Shown here piece after piece: positions 47,989-57,118 of a stretch of DNA of 64,000 nucleotides. This stretch comes from Paracoccaceae bacterium (GTDB lineage Bacteria; Pseudomonadota; Alphaproteobacteria; Rhodobacterales; Rhodobacteraceae): positions 1 through 64,000 of the forward strand of contig JAHDIS010000012.1 in assembly GCA_020630695.1 (NCBI GenBank), given 5' to 3'. The notes beneath the pieces are model-generated. The model searched no databases and was not told the DNA's origin. It saw only the letters and a list, made by a program, of their open reading frames with translations. The first letter of the stretch is position 1. The number at the start of each line of letters is the position of its first letter. A program made the position numbers and the translations under genes.

Positions 47989-49622
47989 GTGAACATCCTT
48001 TTTATCATGTAAGTTTTGACTATCTCAGTTGCGCAGGCCATCCGCATCTGGAAACACCCAACTTTGACCGGGTCGCATCCATGGGCGTGCGGTTCACCAA
48101 TGCCTTTGTGCAATCGCCCATCTGCGGCGCCAGTCGGATGTGTTTTTACACCGGGCGCTATGTGTCATCGCACGGGGCGGCCTGGAACGGTTTTCCATTA
48201 CGCGTTGGCGAACAGACCCTCGGAGATCATTTGCGCGCGTCCGGCATGGATTGCTGGCTGATCGGCAAAACCCATATGAAGGCCGATGCCAAAGGCATGG
48301 CCCGCTTGGGGCTTGCGGCGGACAGTGTCATTGGTGCGCGACAGGCGGAATGTGGATTTGACGCATGGCAACGGGATGACGGGCTATGGGCGCAGGGCCC
48401 GGATGGGTTCTATGACGAAAAACGCTCGCCTTATAACGAATATCTGAAATCCAAAGGCTATCCCGGTGACAACCCTTGGGCCAATCACGCCAATGCGGGC
48501 GTGGATGAAAACAACGATGTGGCCACGGGCTGGATTTTTGCCAATGCCGATAAGCCGGCCAACATTCGCGAGGAAGACAGCGAAACCCCGTGGCTGACGC
48601 GGCAGACGATTGAATTCATCAAGCAGGCCAAGGCGCCCTGGTGCGCGCATGTCAGTTATATCAAGCCGCACTGGCCCTACATCGTGCCCGCGCCTTACCA
48701 CGCCATGTTTGGCCCTGAACACGTGCCGCCCGCACGCCGACACGCGGCCGAACGCGAAGACCCGCATCCTGTCTTCGGGGCCTATCAGAGCAACAAGATC
48801 GCGCAGGCGTTTCAGCGCGAAGAGGTGCGCTCCAAGGTTATTCCCGCCTACATGGGGCTGATCAAACAGTGCGACGATCAATTAGGGGTCTTGCTGGATC
48901 ACCTTGAGCAAACCGATCAGCTGAACAGCACAATGATCGTGCTGACATCAGACCACGGCGACTATCTGGGCGATCACTGGCTTGGAGAAAAGGACCTGTT
49001 CCACAATCCATCCGTAAAGATTCCGATGATCATCTATGATCCGCGCCCCGAGGCCGATACGACCCGTGGCACCACCTGCGATGCGCTGGTCGAGTCGATC
49101 GACCTCGCGCCAACCTTTGTTGAGGCAGCAGGCGGCGAGGTTCCGGGGCACATCCTCGAGGGGCGGTCCCTGCTGCCTTGGTTGCGAAGCGAGACGCCGG
49201 ACTGGCGGGACTATGCCATATCCGAATTCGACTATTCCTCAACGCAGCAGGCCGCGCGCCTTGGGCTCATGCCAAATGATTGCCGTTTGTTCATGGTTTT
49301 TGATGGCCGCTACAAGATGATGCACGCCGAAGGCGGCATGCGCCCGATGCTCTTTGACTTGTACGAGGATCCAGACGAATTCCACGACCTCGCCAAGCAC
49401 GATGCCCACCAGGAAGTCATAGATCGGCTCTACGGTATGCTGGCGCAATGGGGCAGGCGCAACGCGCAGCGTGTCACCAAGTCTGACCATGAAATAATGA
49501 ATGCGCGCGGTGCGTCTTTGCGCAAAGGGATATTGCCGTTTCTGGCCGACGGAAGCGAAGTGCCCGAAGAGTATCTGCAGGCCTATCGGGGGCGTGCAGA
49601 GAAAACATATCTGGATGACTGA
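47989..49622 (+). pseudogene. Sulfatase/phosphonate monoester hydrolase with a frameshifted 5' end
   Basis: The large open part (from ATG 48081, 513 residues) is a sulfatase-family enzyme: ICGASRMCFYTGRY with the formylglycine-type Cys (CxASR instead of CxPSR), IGKTHMK, SYIKPHWPYIVPAPYH and LTSDHGDYLGDHWLGEKDL. The C-terminus resembles rhizobial phosphonate monoester hydrolase. Upstream, GTG 47989 encodes MNILFIM, then TAA. Ten bases short of the expected SDQQR-like metal site, the other frame resumes with FDYLSCAGHPHLETPNFDRV. So about 10 bases, including a metal-ligand Asp codon, seem deleted. A shortened protein starting at 48081 would lack that ligand. Confidence 0.82.
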
Positions 49623-49732
49623 CCCGGCACGGTTTTTTAATTTGGGATGGGCAAAACTCTTTGCATCCATTCGGTGTGCGGCACATAGACTGGCACTATC
49701 CGCGTGTCGCGGATTCGTCTTTGGAGACAGAC

Positions 49733-51070
49733 ATGAGCCACGTATTTCCCCGCCATTGCCACAGTGATTTGCCAACTGCCGTGCGCGGCGATGGCTGTTT
49801 TTTGGTGGACGCACAAGGCAAACGGTATTTCGATGGCTCAGGTGGGGCGGCGGTATCCTGTCTTGGGCATTCGAACGCCCGTGTGGCGTCTGCAATCAAG
49901 GATCAGGTTGACCGACTGGCCTTTGCCCACACCGGCTTTTTCACGTCGGACCCGGCCGAGGAACTGGCCGATTTGCTGATTGCGAACGCCCCGGGCGATC
50001 TGGATAGGGTCTATTTTGTTTCAGGTGGGTCCGAAGCGGTCGAAAGCGCAATCAAACTGGCGCGGCAATATTACGTGGAAGTTGGCCAGCCGCAGCGCCG
50101 CCACCTGATCGCGCGCCGCCAGAGCTATCATGGCAATACTCTCGGAGCGCTGGCCGCCGGCGGAAACGAATGGCGCCGGGAACAGTTTTCGCCCCTGCTG
50201 GTGGATGTCAGCCATATTTCGCCTTGCTACGAATATGCCGAACGCCAGCCCGATGAAACGGTTGAAGCCTATGGCGCACGGGTCGCGGATGAACTGGAGC
50301 AGGAAATCCTGCGATTGGGGCCTGACACGGTCATGGCCTTTATGGCCGAGCCTGTGGTGGGGGCCACCTTGGGCGCGGTCCCCGCGGTTGACGGGTATTT
50401 CAAGCGCATTCGCGAAATCTGCGACCGCTACGGTGTCTTGCTGATCCTCGACGAAGTCATGTGTGGCATGGGTCGCACCGGGCATCTGTTTGCCTGCAAT
50501 GCCGATCAGGTTGCGCCGGATATCCTGTGTATCGCCAAGGGGCTGGGCGCGGGCTATCAGCCGATTGGGGCCATGCTGAGCTCAAGAAAAATCTACGACG
50601 CCATTCGCGATGGCTCGGGGTTCTTCCAGCATGGGCACACCTATCTGGGTCATCCGGTGGCAGCGGCTGCGGCGCTGGCCGTTGTGCGCGAGTTGCTCGA
50701 CAATGACCTGCCCGCGCGGGTGGCTGAACGCAGCGCGGATTTCGCAGGCATGCTGCATGCCCGCTTCGGCCAGAACCCACATGTTGGCGACATTCGCGGC
50801 CGCGGGTTTTTCTGGGGGATCGAATTTGTTGCCGACCGGGACAGCAAAACACCGTTTGACGCGCGGCTGGGTCTCGCGGGTAAATTGAAAAAGGCGGCCT
50901 TTGCCGAGGGGTTGGTATGCTATCCAATGCCCGGCACACGTGACGGGAAATCCGGTGACCATGTCCTGCTCGCGCCGCCCTTTGTTGCTTCGGATGACGA
51001 ATTGGCAGGGGCGATGGACAGCTTGGCGAGGGCGGTGACCACGGTGCTGGAACAGGTAGAATCGCTTTAG
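49733..51070 (+). CDS. Class III (omega-type) aminotransferase
   Basis: The 445-residue PLP enzyme has VSGGSEAVESAIKLARQY, QSYHGNTLGAL, EPVVGATLGAVP, ILDEVMCGMGRTG and the PLP-lysine motif CIAKGLGAGYQPIGA. Class III enzymes move amino groups from omega-amino acids, diamines or beta-amino acids to a 2-oxo acid. GGAGAC precedes the ATG at 49733. It lies upstream of a TRAP operon of the 2-oxo-acid type, and its stop codon is inside a LacI-type operator core. Substrate is unknown. Confidence 0.88.
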   Translation: MSHVFPRHCHSDLPTAVRGDGCFLVDAQGKRYFDGSGGAAVSCLGHSNARVASAIKDQVDRLAFAHTGFFTSDPAEELADLLIANAPGDLDRVYFVSGGSEAVESAIKLARQYYVEVGQPQRRHLIARRQSYHGNTLGALAAGGNEWRREQFSPLLVDVSHISPCYEYAERQPDETVEAYGARVADELEQEILRLGPDTVMAFMAEPVVGATLGAVPAVDGYFKRIREICDRYGVLLILDEVMCGMGRTGHLFACNADQVAPDILCIAKGLGAGYQPIGAMLSSRKIYDAIRDGSGFFQHGHTYLGHPVAAAAALAVVRELLDNDLPARVAERSADFAGMLHARFGQNPHVGDIRGRGFFWGIEFVADRDSKTPFDARLGLAGKLKKAAFAEGLVCYPMPGTRDGKSGDHVLLAPPFVASDDELAGAMDSLARAVTTVLEQVESL

Positions 51071-51077
51071 CGCTAAC
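51066..51077. promoter_or_regulatory. LacI-type operator core, site 2 (upstream of TRAP operon)
   Basis: TTTAGCGCTAAC, identical to the site at 46084, overlaps the stop codon of the aminotransferase gene and lies 185 bases upstream of dctP. The same regulator could act on both regions. No LacI-family gene is in the window. Confidence 0.55.
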
Positions 51078-51122
51078 GGCTGGTCGATCGCGCTGATTGC
51101 CTGAAAAGAACACATCTAATTC

Positions 51123-51158
51123 TTGACATGCGGCTTTTTGGTCTAGTTTTGTTACCAA
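51123..51158 (+). promoter_or_regulatory. Possible promoter/operator of the TRAP operon
   Basis: TTGACA at 51123-51128 could be a -35 hexamer, though no good -10 hexamer is evident at 17 bases. Just downstream TTGGT (51138-51142) and ACCAA (51154-51158) are inverted repeats with an 11-base centre. A weak call. Confidence 0.3.
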
Positions 51159-51261
51159 CTCGCGGTTGACCTGCCGCTGGCAAACGGGCAACGTTCCGAA
51201 TGCACGCCGCCCGCCAGAGGAAAACGGCGAGTAAATACGCATCTCAGGGAGGAGATCATCA

Positions 51262-52305
51262 ATGAAAACCTTTACCACAGCCGCAGTCGCGGCCTTTATC
51301 GCTGCTGGCACCGTTCAGGCGCAGGAGACGTTCGAAATGACGTCTGCCTTCGGTAAGAACCTGCCAATCCTCGGCACCGCGGCGACCGACTTCGTTGCAA
51401 AGATCAACGGCATTTCAAACGACGTAGAATTTGAACATTTCGATCCCGGTGAACTGGTCCCGACACTCGAAGCGCTGGACGCTGTGTCCAACGGTTCTGT
51501 CGACGCGGCCTTCACCACGTCCGGCTACTGGCAGGGCAAGATCACGTCGGCTTCGCTGTTCGCGGCGGTTCCATTCGGCCCAGAGGCCGGCGAATTCCTC
51601 GCGTGGATGCTCTATGATGACGGTCACGCCCTCATGCAGCGCATGTATGACGAGAACGGCTACAACGTGCACGTTCAGCCTTGTGGCGTTATCGCGCCCG
51701 AGACATCCGGCTGGTTCAAGAACGAAATCACCTCGCTTGATGACCTCAAGGGTCTGAACATGCGTTTCTTCGGTCTGGGTGCCGAAGTGATGCAGCGTCT
51801 GGGCGTTTCGACATCCCTGCTGGCAGGTGGCGACATCTTCCCGGCGCTTGAGCGCGGCGCGATTGACGCGACAGAATTCTCGATGCCCCGCATCGATGCG
51901 CGTCTTGGTTTCCACCAGATCGCCAAATTCAACTACTTCCCCGGCTGGCACCAGCCTGCGACCATGTTCGAACTGCTGGTCAACAAGGATCGCTGGGACG
52001 ATCTGGACGAAGCATCGCAGATGCAGATTGAAATCGCCTGCCTTGCCAACATCACAACCAACTACGCCGAAGGCGAAGCGACCAACTTTGGCGCGATGGT
52101 TGAGAACGTTGAGCAGAACGGCGTGAACATCCGCAGCTGGACGCCCGAGCAGCTGGCCGTGTTCGAAAGCACATGGAACGAAGTGGCGGCAGAGCTGGCA
52201 GCAGAAGACGCCTACTTCAAGGAAGTCTGGGATGACCTGAGCGAATTCCGCGCGGGCTATAAAACCTGGGGCGACACCATCTACCTGCCGCGACCACGCA
52301 ACTGA
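51262..52305 (+). CDS. dctP: TRAP transporter substrate-binding protein (TakP-like)
   Basis: The 347-residue protein has a signal peptide (to about residue 21, GTVQAQE) and a DctP fold. FDPGELVPTLEALDAVSNGS, GGDIFPALERGAIDATEFSM and NYFPGWHQPATM are characteristic of the TakP group that binds 2-oxo acids or lactate. It delivers ligand to the DctQM permease. GGGAGGAG precedes the ATG. A perfect stem-loop follows at 52328. Ligand is inferred from motifs only. Confidence 0.9.
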   Translation: MKTFTTAAVAAFIAAGTVQAQETFEMTSAFGKNLPILGTAATDFVAKINGISNDVEFEHFDPGELVPTLEALDAVSNGSVDAAFTTSGYWQGKITSASLFAAVPFGPEAGEFLAWMLYDDGHALMQRMYDENGYNVHVQPCGVIAPETSGWFKNEITSLDDLKGLNMRFFGLGAEVMQRLGVSTSLLAGGDIFPALERGAIDATEFSMPRIDARLGFHQIAKFNYFPGWHQPATMFELLVNKDRWDDLDEASQMQIEIACLANITTNYAEGEATNFGAMVENVEQNGVNIRSWTPEQLAVFESTWNEVAAELAAEDAYFKEVWDDLSEFRAGYKTWGDTIYLPRPRN

Positions 52306-52327
52306 TTGCGGTACTCGTGACACCATT

Positions 52328-52351
52328 TGGGCAGGCCGCTTGGCCTGCCCA
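52328..52351 (+). promoter_or_regulatory. Intercistronic stem-loop between dctP and dctQ
   Basis: TGGGCAGGCC and GGCCTGCCCA pair perfectly over 10 bp with the 4-base loop GCTT, 22 bases after the dctP stop. No T-run. Same position relative to the binding-protein gene as the stems after frcB and ugpB. Confidence 0.7.
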
Positions 52352-52402
52352 TCTGCGCACTATGGCGCGAAACACCCAAAATAATTGACGGGGGCTGACA
52401 TC

Positions 52403-53218
52403 ATGCAGGATGGCACCGATCCGCAGGTGGCAGAAATGCCTGTGGCGATTTACGACCCGGGCGAAATTGACCGGGCCGAGCACAACAAGGGCGACCGCCT
52501 GGTTGTTGGCATTTCCAACATCTTTGCCTGGATCTTTCCGATCCTCATGATCGCTATCTGTGCGCAGGTCATCTTGCGGCAGGCCGGGCACAATCAGGCA
52601 TGGTTGGACGACTTCCAGTGGTGGCTGTACGGTGCGGCGGTTCTGATAGGCGTGGCCTATGCGGTGACCACCAACAGCCATGTGCGCGTCGATATTTTCT
52701 ATGACAACTACGATCCCAAGCGCAAAGCGCGGATCGACATTTTTGCGCTGGTCTGGTGCTTTTTGCCTTTTGTCATTCTCAGCTGGGATGTGACCTTTGG
52801 CTATGCAATCGCCTCGGTCATGGCCGACGAAGGTTCAGACAGTCCCAACGGCCTGCATAACCTCTGGATCCTGAAAATCCTGCTCAATCTGTCCTTTGTG
52901 TTGATGGCGGTGGCGCTGTGGTCGATGTACCTGCGCCGGATGAAGGTTCTGACCGAACCGACGCTGGGCCGCAAACTGCTCTGGGCATTCCCATCGACAA
53001 TGTTCGTCGTAAACCTGATCCTTTACTACGTGCTGTACAGCTATCACTGGATGACATTGCCCGAAGGGCAAAACCCCCGCACGATTTCGCGCAAGCCGAT
53101 CTTTGACGAATTCGAGGCTGGTCCTTGGGATATCAAATACACAATTGTCATCTCTTTGGGGCTGACACTCATGCTGATTGGCGCCGCCATCCTGCGTGAC
53201 GCGCGGAGGGCACGCTGA
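52403..53218 (+). CDS. dctQ: TRAP transporter small permease (DctQ, long form)
   Basis: The 271-residue protein has a polar N-terminus of about 35 residues and then helices, with WLDDFQWWLYGAAVLIGVAYA and the HVRVDIFYD loop typical of DctQ. It is longer than common DctQ proteins (about 170) and has two extra C-terminal helices. That long form goes with large DctM partners of the TakP type. The ATG at 52403 follows GGGGG by 8 bases; its stop overlaps dctM by one base (TGATG). Confidence 0.88.
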   Translation: MQDGTDPQVAEMPVAIYDPGEIDRAEHNKGDRLVVGISNIFAWIFPILMIAICAQVILRQAGHNQAWLDDFQWWLYGAAVLIGVAYAVTTNSHVRVDIFYDNYDPKRKARIDIFALVWCFLPFVILSWDVTFGYAIASVMADEGSDSPNGLHNLWILKILLNLSFVLMAVALWSMYLRRMKVLTEPTLGRKLLWAFPSTMFVVNLILYYVLYSYHWMTLPEGQNPRTISRKPIFDEFEAGPWDIKYTIVISLGLTLMLIGAAILRDARRAR

Positions 53219-54663
53219 TGCTGAGTTTTCTTGGTCAGTTCCTGACCCTGAACGAAATTGCCGTTCTTTTCATGTTCGGTGGTTTCATCTTCATGCTGTT
53301 TCGCGGCATCCCCGTGGCTATGGCTCTGGTCGGGATTTCGCTGATCTTTGTCCTGATCGCGGAATTCTTCCTAGATCCTTTCCGGGGCACCTTCCGCGAC
53401 ATCATCGAGTTTGATCGCACCGGCATAGCCTATCAGAAATTGCAGGCACTGTCCGGGCGTCTGTTCGGATCGATCGTCAAAAACCCGGTTCTCGTAGCCT
53501 TGCCGATGTTTATTTTCATGGGCCTTATGTTGGATCAGTCCGGCGTGGCACAGCGCATGATGCAATCGATGCAAAAGCTATTCGGCGGTCTGCGTGGTGG
53601 CTTGTCCCTGACAGTTCTGCTGATCGGTATCATCCTTGCGGCATCAACAGGGGTGATTGGCGCGTCGGTGACCCTGCTAGGGGTCATGGCATTGCCCCAA
53701 ATGATGAGCCAGAACTATTCCAAGCCGATTGCGACAGGCACCATCGCATCGGCGGGCACTTTGGGTATTCTGATCCCGCCGTCGATCATGTTGGTGATCA
53801 TGTCCGATCAGCTGGCTATCAGCCTTGGTGATTTGTTCATGGGGGCCTTGTTCCCCGGTCTGCTGCTGGGCGCGCTCTATATCGTGTTCATCGTCATCTA
53901 CGGGTTTCTGAACCCCAGTGCGATGCCCGCGCCCGAAAAGGCGGACGAGGTGGGCTGGCCTGTCATCAAGGAAGTGCTCTTGGCAGTCGTGCCGCCGATG
54001 CTGTTGATCCTGCTGGTTCTTGGCTCGATCTTTGCCGGTATCGCAACCCCGACCGAAGCTTCGGGTCTCGGTGCCTTGGGCGCCACCTTGCTGGCGCTGT
54101 TTAATGGCAAGCTTAATATGCGCGTCATGGCGGATGTCAGCCGGTCAACTTTGAACACCGCTGGTTATATCGTTGGTATCTTCCTTGCGGCAAACTTCTT
54201 TGCCTTTGTTCTGCGCCGTTACGGCGGCGATGAAATCATCGAGCACTTGGTTCTGAATGCCTTTGACGGTGATCCCTACATGACCGTGGGCTTTATCCTG
54301 TTCATCGTATTCCTGCTGGGATTCTTGCTGGATTGGATCGAAATCACGATCATCATCATGCCGCTGATGTTGCCGGTGATCCTTTCGCTTGATCTCGCGA
54401 TCAATGGTTTCGGAGTGGTCAATGACCCGTCGGTGGTTTGGTTCGCGATCCTAGTGGCGGTGACGTTGCAAACCTCGTTCCTGACACCGCCTGTGGGTTT
54501 TGCGCTGTTCTATCTCAAGGGGGTTTGTCCGCCCGAGATCTCGTTGGCGCACATCTATCGCGGTGTGATCCCGTTCGTTCTGGTTCAGCTGCTTGGTCTG
54601 GTGATTGTCTTTGCCTATCCGGCATTGGTGACTTGGTTGCCGTCCTACGCCTACGGCAACTGA
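53218..54663 (+). CDS. dctM: TRAP transporter large permease (DctM)
   Basis: The 481-residue protein has about a dozen helices and the DctM motifs FRGIPVAMALVG, ASTGVIGASVTLLGVMALPQM, GTLGILIPPSIMLV, PTEASGLGALGA and SFLTPPVGFALFY. It is the sodium-coupled channel subunit in the inner membrane. It overlaps dctQ by one base and is followed by a strong terminator, closing the operon. Confidence 0.94.
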   Translation: MLSFLGQFLTLNEIAVLFMFGGFIFMLFRGIPVAMALVGISLIFVLIAEFFLDPFRGTFRDIIEFDRTGIAYQKLQALSGRLFGSIVKNPVLVALPMFIFMGLMLDQSGVAQRMMQSMQKLFGGLRGGLSLTVLLIGIILAASTGVIGASVTLLGVMALPQMMSQNYSKPIATGTIASAGTLGILIPPSIMLVIMSDQLAISLGDLFMGALFPGLLLGALYIVFIVIYGFLNPSAMPAPEKADEVGWPVIKEVLLAVVPPMLLILLVLGSIFAGIATPTEASGLGALGATLLALFNGKLNMRVMADVSRSTLNTAGYIVGIFLAANFFAFVLRRYGGDEIIEHLVLNAFDGDPYMTVGFILFIVFLLGFLLDWIEITIIIMPLMLPVILSLDLAINGFGVVNDPSVVWFAILVAVTLQTSFLTPPVGFALFYLKGVCPPEISLAHIYRGVIPFVLVQLLGLVIVFAYPALVTWLPSYAYGN

Positions 54664-54685
54664 TCCCGGCTAAGCTTTGACACAG

Positions 54686-54720
54686 AAACACGCGTCCTTT
54701 GGGGCGCGTGTTTTATTTTG
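54686..54720 (+). terminator. Rho-independent terminator of the TRAP operon
   Basis: AAACACGCG and CGCGTGTTT form a 9-bp stem with a 10-base loop, followed by TATTTT, 22 bases after the dctM stop. Confidence 0.85.
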
Positions 54721-54741
54721 ACTGGGCCGCGTCAGGGAAGG

Positions 54742-55761
54742 TCAGCGGCCCAGATAGCCGTCAAGAAACCGGGTCAGGTTGGCACCCAGATCGTCCGAGA
54801 CATAGCCACCTTCCTGCACCAGCACGGTGGGTTTTCCGGCGGCCTTTATGGCAGCGGCAATGGCACCGAACCCTTCGGTTGTCACCGTCAGGCCCTGAAA
54901 CGGATCTGATTCATGCGCATCCAGTCCAAGCGCCACGACGATCACATCGGCAGCAAAGCAGGTGATCCGGTCCAGCGCTGTTTCAAGCGCGGCGATGAAA
55001 CCGTCGTTGCCCGTTCCGAGCGCCAAGGGCAGGTTCAGATTTGAACCAAGGCCCGCGCCTTTGCCGCGTTCCGACCCGTGGCCCCAGAAGAAAGGATAAA
55101 ACGCCTCTGGATTGGCGTGGATCGAGACGGTCAACACATCGCTGCGCTCATAGAAAATCCCTTGTGTGCCATTCCCATGGTGCACATCGACGTCCAGAAT
55201 TGCAGGGCGTAGCCCCTTGCACCGCAGGTGTTCGGCTGCGATGGCCGCGTTGTTGAGAAAACAAAAGCCGCCCGCCAGATCGCCAAAGGCGTGATGGCCC
55301 GGTGGCCTGCACAGCGCATAGGCCACGCCATCGTTCAACGCCGCTTCAGAGGCGCTGAGCGCTGTTTGAGCCGACCAGTAGGCCGCGTGCCATGTCTCAG
55401 CCGAGATCGGGCATGCGGTGTCCGCCTGATGATACCCCGCCAGTCCAATCGGCGAACTGGGATAGCTGTCGGTGCGATTGGCAGGGTGGACGTTCGGGAT
55501 CACCTCGTCACCGGCGCCGGGCATCGCGCTCCAGCGGGCATGAATGGTTTGCAAAAAAGACAGGTATTCGGCGCTGTGAATGGCGCTGATCGGCGCTTGG
55601 CCGTGGTCAGACGGGGTTTCGACATGGCACCCCGCAGCCTGTGCGCCGCGCAAAAGAATGTCAGCCCGTTTCGGCGCCTCTGGGCTGGGCAGCCGCTGTC
55701 CGCGCGCCATGAAGTGTTGCGGGTCATGGGATTTTTGGCGCGGATCGAAAAAGGCCTTCAT
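54742..55761 (-). CDS. Histone deacetylase-family acetylpolyamine amidohydrolase
   Basis: The 339-residue protein has the zinc hydrolase motifs RPPGHHA (paired His), GGFCFLNNAAIAA, LDVDVHHGNGTQ (zinc Asp/His) and LGLDAHESDP, plus EGGY near the end. The N-terminal MKAFFDPRQKSHDPQHFMARG is typical of bacterial acetylpolyamine amidohydrolases. It deacetylates acetylated polyamines in the cytoplasm. It precedes argE-like genes on other transcripts and is convergent with the TRAP operon. A polyamine role fits the SpuC-type transaminase nearby. Confidence 0.88.
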   Translation of the reverse strand: MKAFFDPRQKSHDPQHFMARGQRLPSPEAPKRADILLRGAQAAGCHVETPSDHGQAPISAIHSAEYLSFLQTIHARWSAMPGAGDEVIPNVHPANRTDSYPSSPIGLAGYHQADTACPISAETWHAAYWSAQTALSASEAALNDGVAYALCRPPGHHAFGDLAGGFCFLNNAAIAAEHLRCKGLRPAILDVDVHHGNGTQGIFYERSDVLTVSIHANPEAFYPFFWGHGSERGKGAGLGSNLNLPLALGTGNDGFIAALETALDRITCFAADVIVVALGLDAHESDPFQGLTVTTEGFGAIAAAIKAAGKPTVLVQEGGYVSDDLGANLTRFLDGYLGR

Positions 55762-55840
55762 GGTGGGCTCCGTTTTGGGTGACGCCGTAGGGGCGCTGCG
55801 CGGTCAGCATCGCGCAACCGCCCGCCCGAGGTCAAACGAA

Positions 55841-56995
55841 CTATAGCTTGCCGGCCAGCCGTTCCAGCATGTCGAGGCAGCGAGAAAGCTGGCTGATTTC
55901 GATAAATTCATCGGCCTTGTGCGCCTGATCGATAGAACCGGGGCCGCATACCACAACATCCATGCCCATGGACTGAAAGATCCCCGCCTCGGTGCCGAAG
56001 GCGACCACATCTGAATCATTGGCACCCGTCAGCTCAGCGACGATACGCTTGGCTTCGTTTGTTTCGGTGGGCTCCAGTCCGCCCACTTCGCCCATGGTTT
56101 CCGTTTCGATGCGTGCATCGGGCCAGACAGCGCGCATTTGCGGCAGCAGCACGTCGTTCACATAGGCCTGCATGTCCTGCCGCACAAATGGCCCGTCCGA
56201 TGCCTGAACCGGCCTCATTTCCCAGTCCACCGTGGCATGATCTGCAATCACGTTGTGCGCAATGCCACCATGGACAGCACCAGTGTTGATCGTTGTCCAG
56301 GGAGGCTCAAACCGGCTGTTGTGGGGGGCGCGGGTCTTCAGGGTTTCGCGCAGCTCCATCAGACGGGCCACATAGCGCACGGCATATTCCACCGCATTCA
56401 CGCCGCGATCCGGCGCGGACCCATGCCCGGCCAGCCCTTCAAAGCGAGTGGTGTATTCGCAGCACCCCTTGTGACCCTCGATGATGCGCATCTCTGTTGG
56501 CTCGCCAATAATGCCAACGGCAGGGCGAATGCCCTTGGCCTTCAGGGATTCGACCAGAGCCTGCGCGCCGATGCAGCCGACTTCTTCTTCATAGGTGAAC
56601 GCGAAATGGATCGGTCGTGTGCGGGCGCACTGTGCAAAAAGCGGCGCCATACTCACCGCCGCCGCGATGAACCCCTTCATGTCACAGGTTCCCCGCCCAA
56701 ACAGTTTTTCGTCGCGCCGAACCATCGCAAAGGGATCATGGGTCCATTCCTGATCCGTGACCGGCACCACATCTGAATGCCCTGATAGAACGATGCCGCC
56801 ATCGCGCTCGGGACCGATGGTGGCAAAGAGATTGGCCTTGGTGCCTTCAGGATTGTGGAAGGTTTCGACGCGTGCGCCGGCCTGCTCCAGCAGATTGGCC
56901 AGACGGGCAATCATGTCGAGATTGGAGTCAGAAGAGATCGTCGGAAACGCGACAAACTCGGACAGAAGGGCGATGGTGTTTTCAAGCCTGTCCAA
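55841..56995 (-). CDS. argE: M20 acetylornithine deacetylase (ArgE type)
   Basis: The 384-residue product has the M20A zinc motifs LSGHSDVVPV, FGRGTCDMKGFIAAA, EEEVGCIGAQ, GEPTEMRIIEGHKG and GTEAGIF. ArgE cleaves acetyl from N2-acetylornithine; the family also takes other N-acetyl amino acids. A TTG start at 56995 is chosen because AAGGAG lies 6 bases before it; the frame upstream to 57100 has no homology. It is divergent from the EutB-type gene, so a catabolic deacetylase role is possible. Confidence 0.87.
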   Translation of the reverse strand: MDRLENTIALLSEFVAFPTISSDSNLDMIARLANLLEQAGARVETFHNPEGTKANLFATIGPERDGGIVLSGHSDVVPVTDQEWTHDPFAMVRRDEKLFGRGTCDMKGFIAAAVSMAPLFAQCARTRPIHFAFTYEEEVGCIGAQALVESLKAKGIRPAVGIIGEPTEMRIIEGHKGCCEYTTRFEGLAGHGSAPDRGVNAVEYAVRYVARLMELRETLKTRAPHNSRFEPPWTTINTGAVHGGIAHNVIADHATVDWEMRPVQASDGPFVRQDMQAYVNDVLLPQMRAVWPDARIETETMGEVGGLEPTETNEAKRIVAELTGANDSDVVAFGTEAGIFQSMGMDVVVCGPGSIDQAHKADEFIEISQLSRCLDMLERLAGKL

Positions 56996-57118
56996 GGCGA
57001 TCTCCTTAGCGCTGTGTCTGACCGGGGCCGTTGACACCTTTGTTAAACCTGTGGTGCTGTCCCCGTGCCAGACATACGGCGCCGGGCGCCGCGTATCCAA
57101 TCAAAAGGAGACCAGAGC

